A DNA stretch of 64,000 nt from Actinokineospora diospyrosa. GTDB lineage: Bacteria > Actinomycetota > Actinomycetes > Mycobacteriales > Pseudonocardiaceae. The DNA lies in the NCBI RefSeq assembly GCF_024171925.1, contig NZ_JAMTCO010000021.1, forward strand, positions 62,001 to 126,000. Direction: 5' to 3'. Below the pieces are notes generated by a model. That model did not search any database, was not told the DNA's origin, and saw nothing but the letters and a program-made list of their open reading frames with translations. Positions 61,727 to 64,000 of this stretch are shown piece by piece (positions within the stretch are counted from its first letter, which is position 1; each line of letters begins with the position of its first letter). Made by a program: the position numbers and the translations under genes.

Positions 61727-62120
61727 CTAAGATCTTCGGCGCTTCACCAATAGTCCACACAAGACAACGCTGGCTGGCGGCGCCTGGGAGAACTCGTCAT
61801 GAGGACCGATCGCGCAGGAGATAACAACCTCCTCGGTGTCCGAACAGGTCCGCAACGCCCGCGCGAACCCCGGGCCGTGGTGACCCAAGTGGACGGACGC
61901 TCGAAGGCCCGGCCCGCGTCCTCACCGCCCCCGAGGACGTCGACCTGGCCGGAGTCCTTCTACACCGCCGCTACCACCCACCCCCGGCGTCAATCCGAAC
62001 CGCGTGGTCATCGAGATCACCATCGTCCGCGCCCTCGTCACCGTCTGTCCCTGACCGTCCCGCTGGGCCAATCGGGTGAGGGGCGTGCCCCGCCATGATC
62101 GTCGGCTTTACCTTCACACC
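61727..62120. other. Intergenic stretch with a possible gene remnant
   Basis: About 390 bases before the NACHT gene. Around 61898-61985 one frame reads LEGPARVLTAPEDVDLAGV and LLHRRYHPPP, and after a frame change 61986-62053 reads GVNPNRVVIEITIVRALVTV then a stop. This looks like a short decayed gene, but I know no relative. Confidence 0.3.
62109..62114 (+). promoter_or_regulatory. Candidate -10 box of the NACHT gene
   Basis: TACCTT fits TANNNT and ends six bases before the ATG at 62121, with no ribosome site in between, which suggests a leaderless transcript. Confidence 0.4.
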
Positions 62121-64000
62121 ATGACGCGGCCCCGAAGACGGTTGCTCGCCGCCGTAGGACTGCTGGTGGCCATCGGTGGTGCAGGCGGCATTGTTTGGTC
62201 ACTGCTGCGCCTGCCCGGGGGAACGCTGAGCGCACTGGACGCGGCGGCGAGTGTGACCGGTCTGCTGGTCGCGGTCCTGGGGCTGTGGCTCGCGGTGGCC
62301 GCGGGCAGGCCGGGCGATTCCAGCCTGGACGACGCGCAGCGCGGGTTCGCCGCGGCGGTCCGCGCGCAGTGGAACCAGGAGATCGGAACCCGCAGGCTCC
62401 GGCTGCCGCGACCGATCCGGCTGAGTTGGGCACCGACCAGGCGGGCCGACATCGGTGCCAGCGCCGAATTGGTCGGTGCGCCCGCCCCGGCAGGTCGGCT
62501 GGGTCCGCTGGGCGACAACCCGGCGGTGGAGTTGGTCACCGCGTTCCGCGCGTTGCCGGGCAGGCAGTTGGTCGTGCTCGGCCGACCGGGCGCGGGCAAG
62601 TCCGTGCTCGCGATGTTCCTCGCCGTGGGGTTGGTCGACGGCCGCGCCGACGACGACCCGGTGCCCGTACTCGTGTCCGTCGCGGGGTGGAACCCGAAGG
62701 TGCCCCTGCGCCGCTGGCTGGCCCGACGCGTGCACGAGGAGTACCCGGAGGTCGTCACCGCCCGTCAGGCGGCGGCCCTGGTCGACCAGAACCGCGTCGT
62801 CGCCATCCTCGACGGCCTCGATGAGATGCCCCGGTCGCTGGGTGTGGCGGCACTGGCCGCCATCGACGAGATCGCGGGCGACGGGTTCTCGGTCGTGGTC
62901 ACCAGCCGGGCTAAGCACTACGCGGCCCTGGTCGCCGCCGTCGGGCGACCGCTGGCCCGGGCCGCGGTGATCGAGGTCAAGCGGGTGTCGCCGGAAGACG
63001 CGAGCACCTACCTCGGTGACGGCGACGCCGGGACCGGCGACAGGTGGACCCCGGTCGTCGACGGGGTGCGGTCCGACCCGACCGGACCGCTGGCCGCCGC
63101 CCTGTCCACACCACTGATGCTCTACCTCGCCCGCACCGTCTACCGGGCGGCGAGGAGCAGGCCGGAACAGTTGGTCCAGTGCGCGGCCAACGGTGGGACA
63201 GACGCGGTCGAAGCCCACCTGCTGCGTCGCTTCGTCCCCACCGCCTACGCTGCCGAGGACACCACCTACGCCGAACCGCGCGACACCGGCAGGCGCGCCT
63301 ACCCCGCCGACCGGGTCGCCCGATGGCTGACCACGCTCGCCGGACCGCTGGCCGCGGCCTCACCCGGCGGCCAACGGCTGGACTGGCGGCGGTTCGACCG
63401 CGCGGCCCCGAGGTTGATGGTTGTCACGCTCCTGACCTTGGTCTGCGGCGTGGTCGGCGGACCACTGGGCTGGGTGTTCGCCCTGACCTTCGACCACGCC
63501 CCCGGGCGCGCGACGGCGTTTGGCGTCGTCACCGGTCTGGCGGCCGGGGTTATCGGAGGTCTGGGAACCACCCGGCGCGACGCGGCCGACGGCGGCCAGG
63601 TCACCGCTACGGCGTTCGCCATGACCTCGCTGCGGGACGGACTGGCGGGCTCGGTGGTCGCCACTACGGGTATCACCCTCCTCGCGTCCGGGGCCACGGG
63701 GTGGTTCCACGTGGCGAACCTTGCCCGAGTCGTGTTCACCACCCTGTTCGCGGGAGTCCTCCTAGCCGGGCTTGGCAACGCCCTCGTCGTGGTCAGATCC
63801 GCCGTACCCAACTCCCGGCGGCTCAGAGCGCGTGACGACGGGGTCGCGGAACGAGTGATGCCTGTGGCGCTGATCGGTGGCGCGGTCGCCGCGACGGGGA
63901 CGGGCTGGATGGGCGGCTCGGTGAGTGGTGCCGCTGTCGGTGGCCTCCTAGGGACACTGATACTCACCGGAATGCTGTCGCTGTTCGTCACGCTGGCCAA
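62121..64000 (+). CDS. NACHT-type NTPase with membrane segments (cut by window end)
   Basis: At least 626 residues; no stop before the window ends. Residues 1-75 hold two hydrophobic helices (LLAAVGLLVAIGGAGGIVW; VTGLLVAVLGLWLAVAAG). GRPGAGKSVLA (about 156-166) is the Walker A loop; VVAILDGLDEMP the Walker B with the extra acidic residues typical of NACHT NTPases; VVVTSRAKHYAALV the sensor strand; LSTPLMLYLA the following helix. From about residue 430 more membrane helices follow. Many bacterial NACHT proteins act in anti-phage defence, while actinomycete membrane forms are mostly unstudied. ATG at 62121 is probably leaderless. Confidence 0.8.
   Translation, partial: MTRPRRRLLAAVGLLVAIGGAGGIVWSLLRLPGGTLSALDAAASVTGLLVAVLGLWLAVAAGRPGDSSLDDAQRGFAAAVRAQWNQEIGTRRLRLPRPIRLSWAPTRRADIGASAELVGAPAPAGRLGPLGDNPAVELVTAFRALPGRQLVVLGRPGAGKSVLAMFLAVGLVDGRADDDPVPVLVSVAGWNPKVPLRRWLARRVHEEYPEVVTARQAAALVDQNRVVAILDGLDEMPRSLGVAALAAIDEIAGDGFSVVVTSRAKHYAALVAAVGRPLARAAVIEVKRVSPEDASTYLGDGDAGTGDRWTPVVDGVRSDPTGPLAAALSTPLMLYLARTVYRAARSRPEQLVQCAANGGTDAVEAHLLRRFVPTAYAAEDTTYAEPRDTGRRAYPADRVARWLTTLAGPLAAASPGGQRLDWRRFDRAAPRLMVVTLLTLVCGVVGGPLGWVFALTFDHAPGRATAFGVVTGLAAGVIGGLGTTRRDAADGGQVTATAFAMTSLRDGLAGSVVATTGITLLASGATGWFHVANLARVVFTTLFAGVLLAGLGNALVVVRSAVPNSRRLRARDDGVAERVMPVALIGGAVAATGTGWMGGSVSGAAVGGLLGTLILTGMLSLFVTLA

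Noticed and set aside
1-64000. rRNA, tRNA, insertion sequence, prophage or CRISPR array
   Set aside because: I looked for rRNA-like and tRNA-like segments, transposase motifs, phage structural genes and spaced identical repeats and saw none.

Overview
The window is high-GC DNA with strongly G/C-biased third codon positions, frequent GTG starts, overlapping stop-start junctions and several starts that look leaderless. With the gene content (PAC2 proteasome-assembly family, paired XRE-DUF5753-type regulators, many actinomycete-only hypothetical families, SUKH proteins, a giant secreted RHS protein) this points to a filamentous actinobacterium, most likely a Pseudonocardiales-type genome (Actinokineospora, Saccharothrix or Lentzea-like). 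That placement is inference; no rRNA or tRNA gene was seen.

Region by region. 1-13 kb: a very G-rich non-coding stretch, an orphan GAF-PAS-GAF histidine kinase, a small membrane protein, a zinc metalloprotease ending in five 50-residue tandem repeats, an EcsC-like protein, a DinB/methyltransferase operon divergent from a cupin-type XRE regulator, a PAC2 protein and a HEAT-like protein. 13-20 kb: CoA-binding and NAD(P)-binding proteins, an MFS transporter, two tandem SUKH (SMI1/KNR4) proteins behind a duplicated leader, a PEP mutase/isocitrate lyase family enzyme and a pentapeptide-repeat membrane protein.

20.0-26.9 kb (minus strand): a tightly overlapping eight-gene operon that looks like a small-molecule biosynthetic cluster: stand-alone adenylation domain, carrier protein, ectoine-synthase-like cupin, acyl-CoA dehydrogenase, transglutaminase-like enzyme, TrpB2-type PLP enzyme, EamA exporter and an Asp/Glu-racemase/maleate-isomerase family enzyme. 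An EctC-like cyclase without EctA/EctB, beside a carrier protein and dehydrogenase, is unusual and is my first candidate for an undescribed system.

27-45 kb: cation/proton antiporter, a TetR regulator with a visible operator next to an MMPL transporter, a HAD-like protein, a protein with an LQRTAGNRAT-type leader resembling contractile-injection cargo, several secreted or surface proteins, a VOC protein, an FAD monooxygenase and a secreted alpha/beta hydrolase. 44.6-51.3 kb: a 2072-residue secreted RHS/YD-repeat protein with a cysteine-containing, roughly 25% aromatic C-terminal tip, overlapping by four bases a small downstream gene placed like an immunity gene.

51.8-58.2 kb: three paralogous HTH regulators, each coupled to a different enzyme (HD phosphohydrolase, YdcF plus a broken WbqC, aminoglycoside-phosphotransferase-like kinase) and each preceded by the same direct repeat, GCACTT-N5-GCACT(T/A). 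This looks like a small family of regulator-effector modules. 58.3-64 kb: a chain of small overlapping genes, an XRE-DUF5753-type regulator, three tandem miniature HTH proteins, and the start of a membrane NACHT NTPase cut by the window end.
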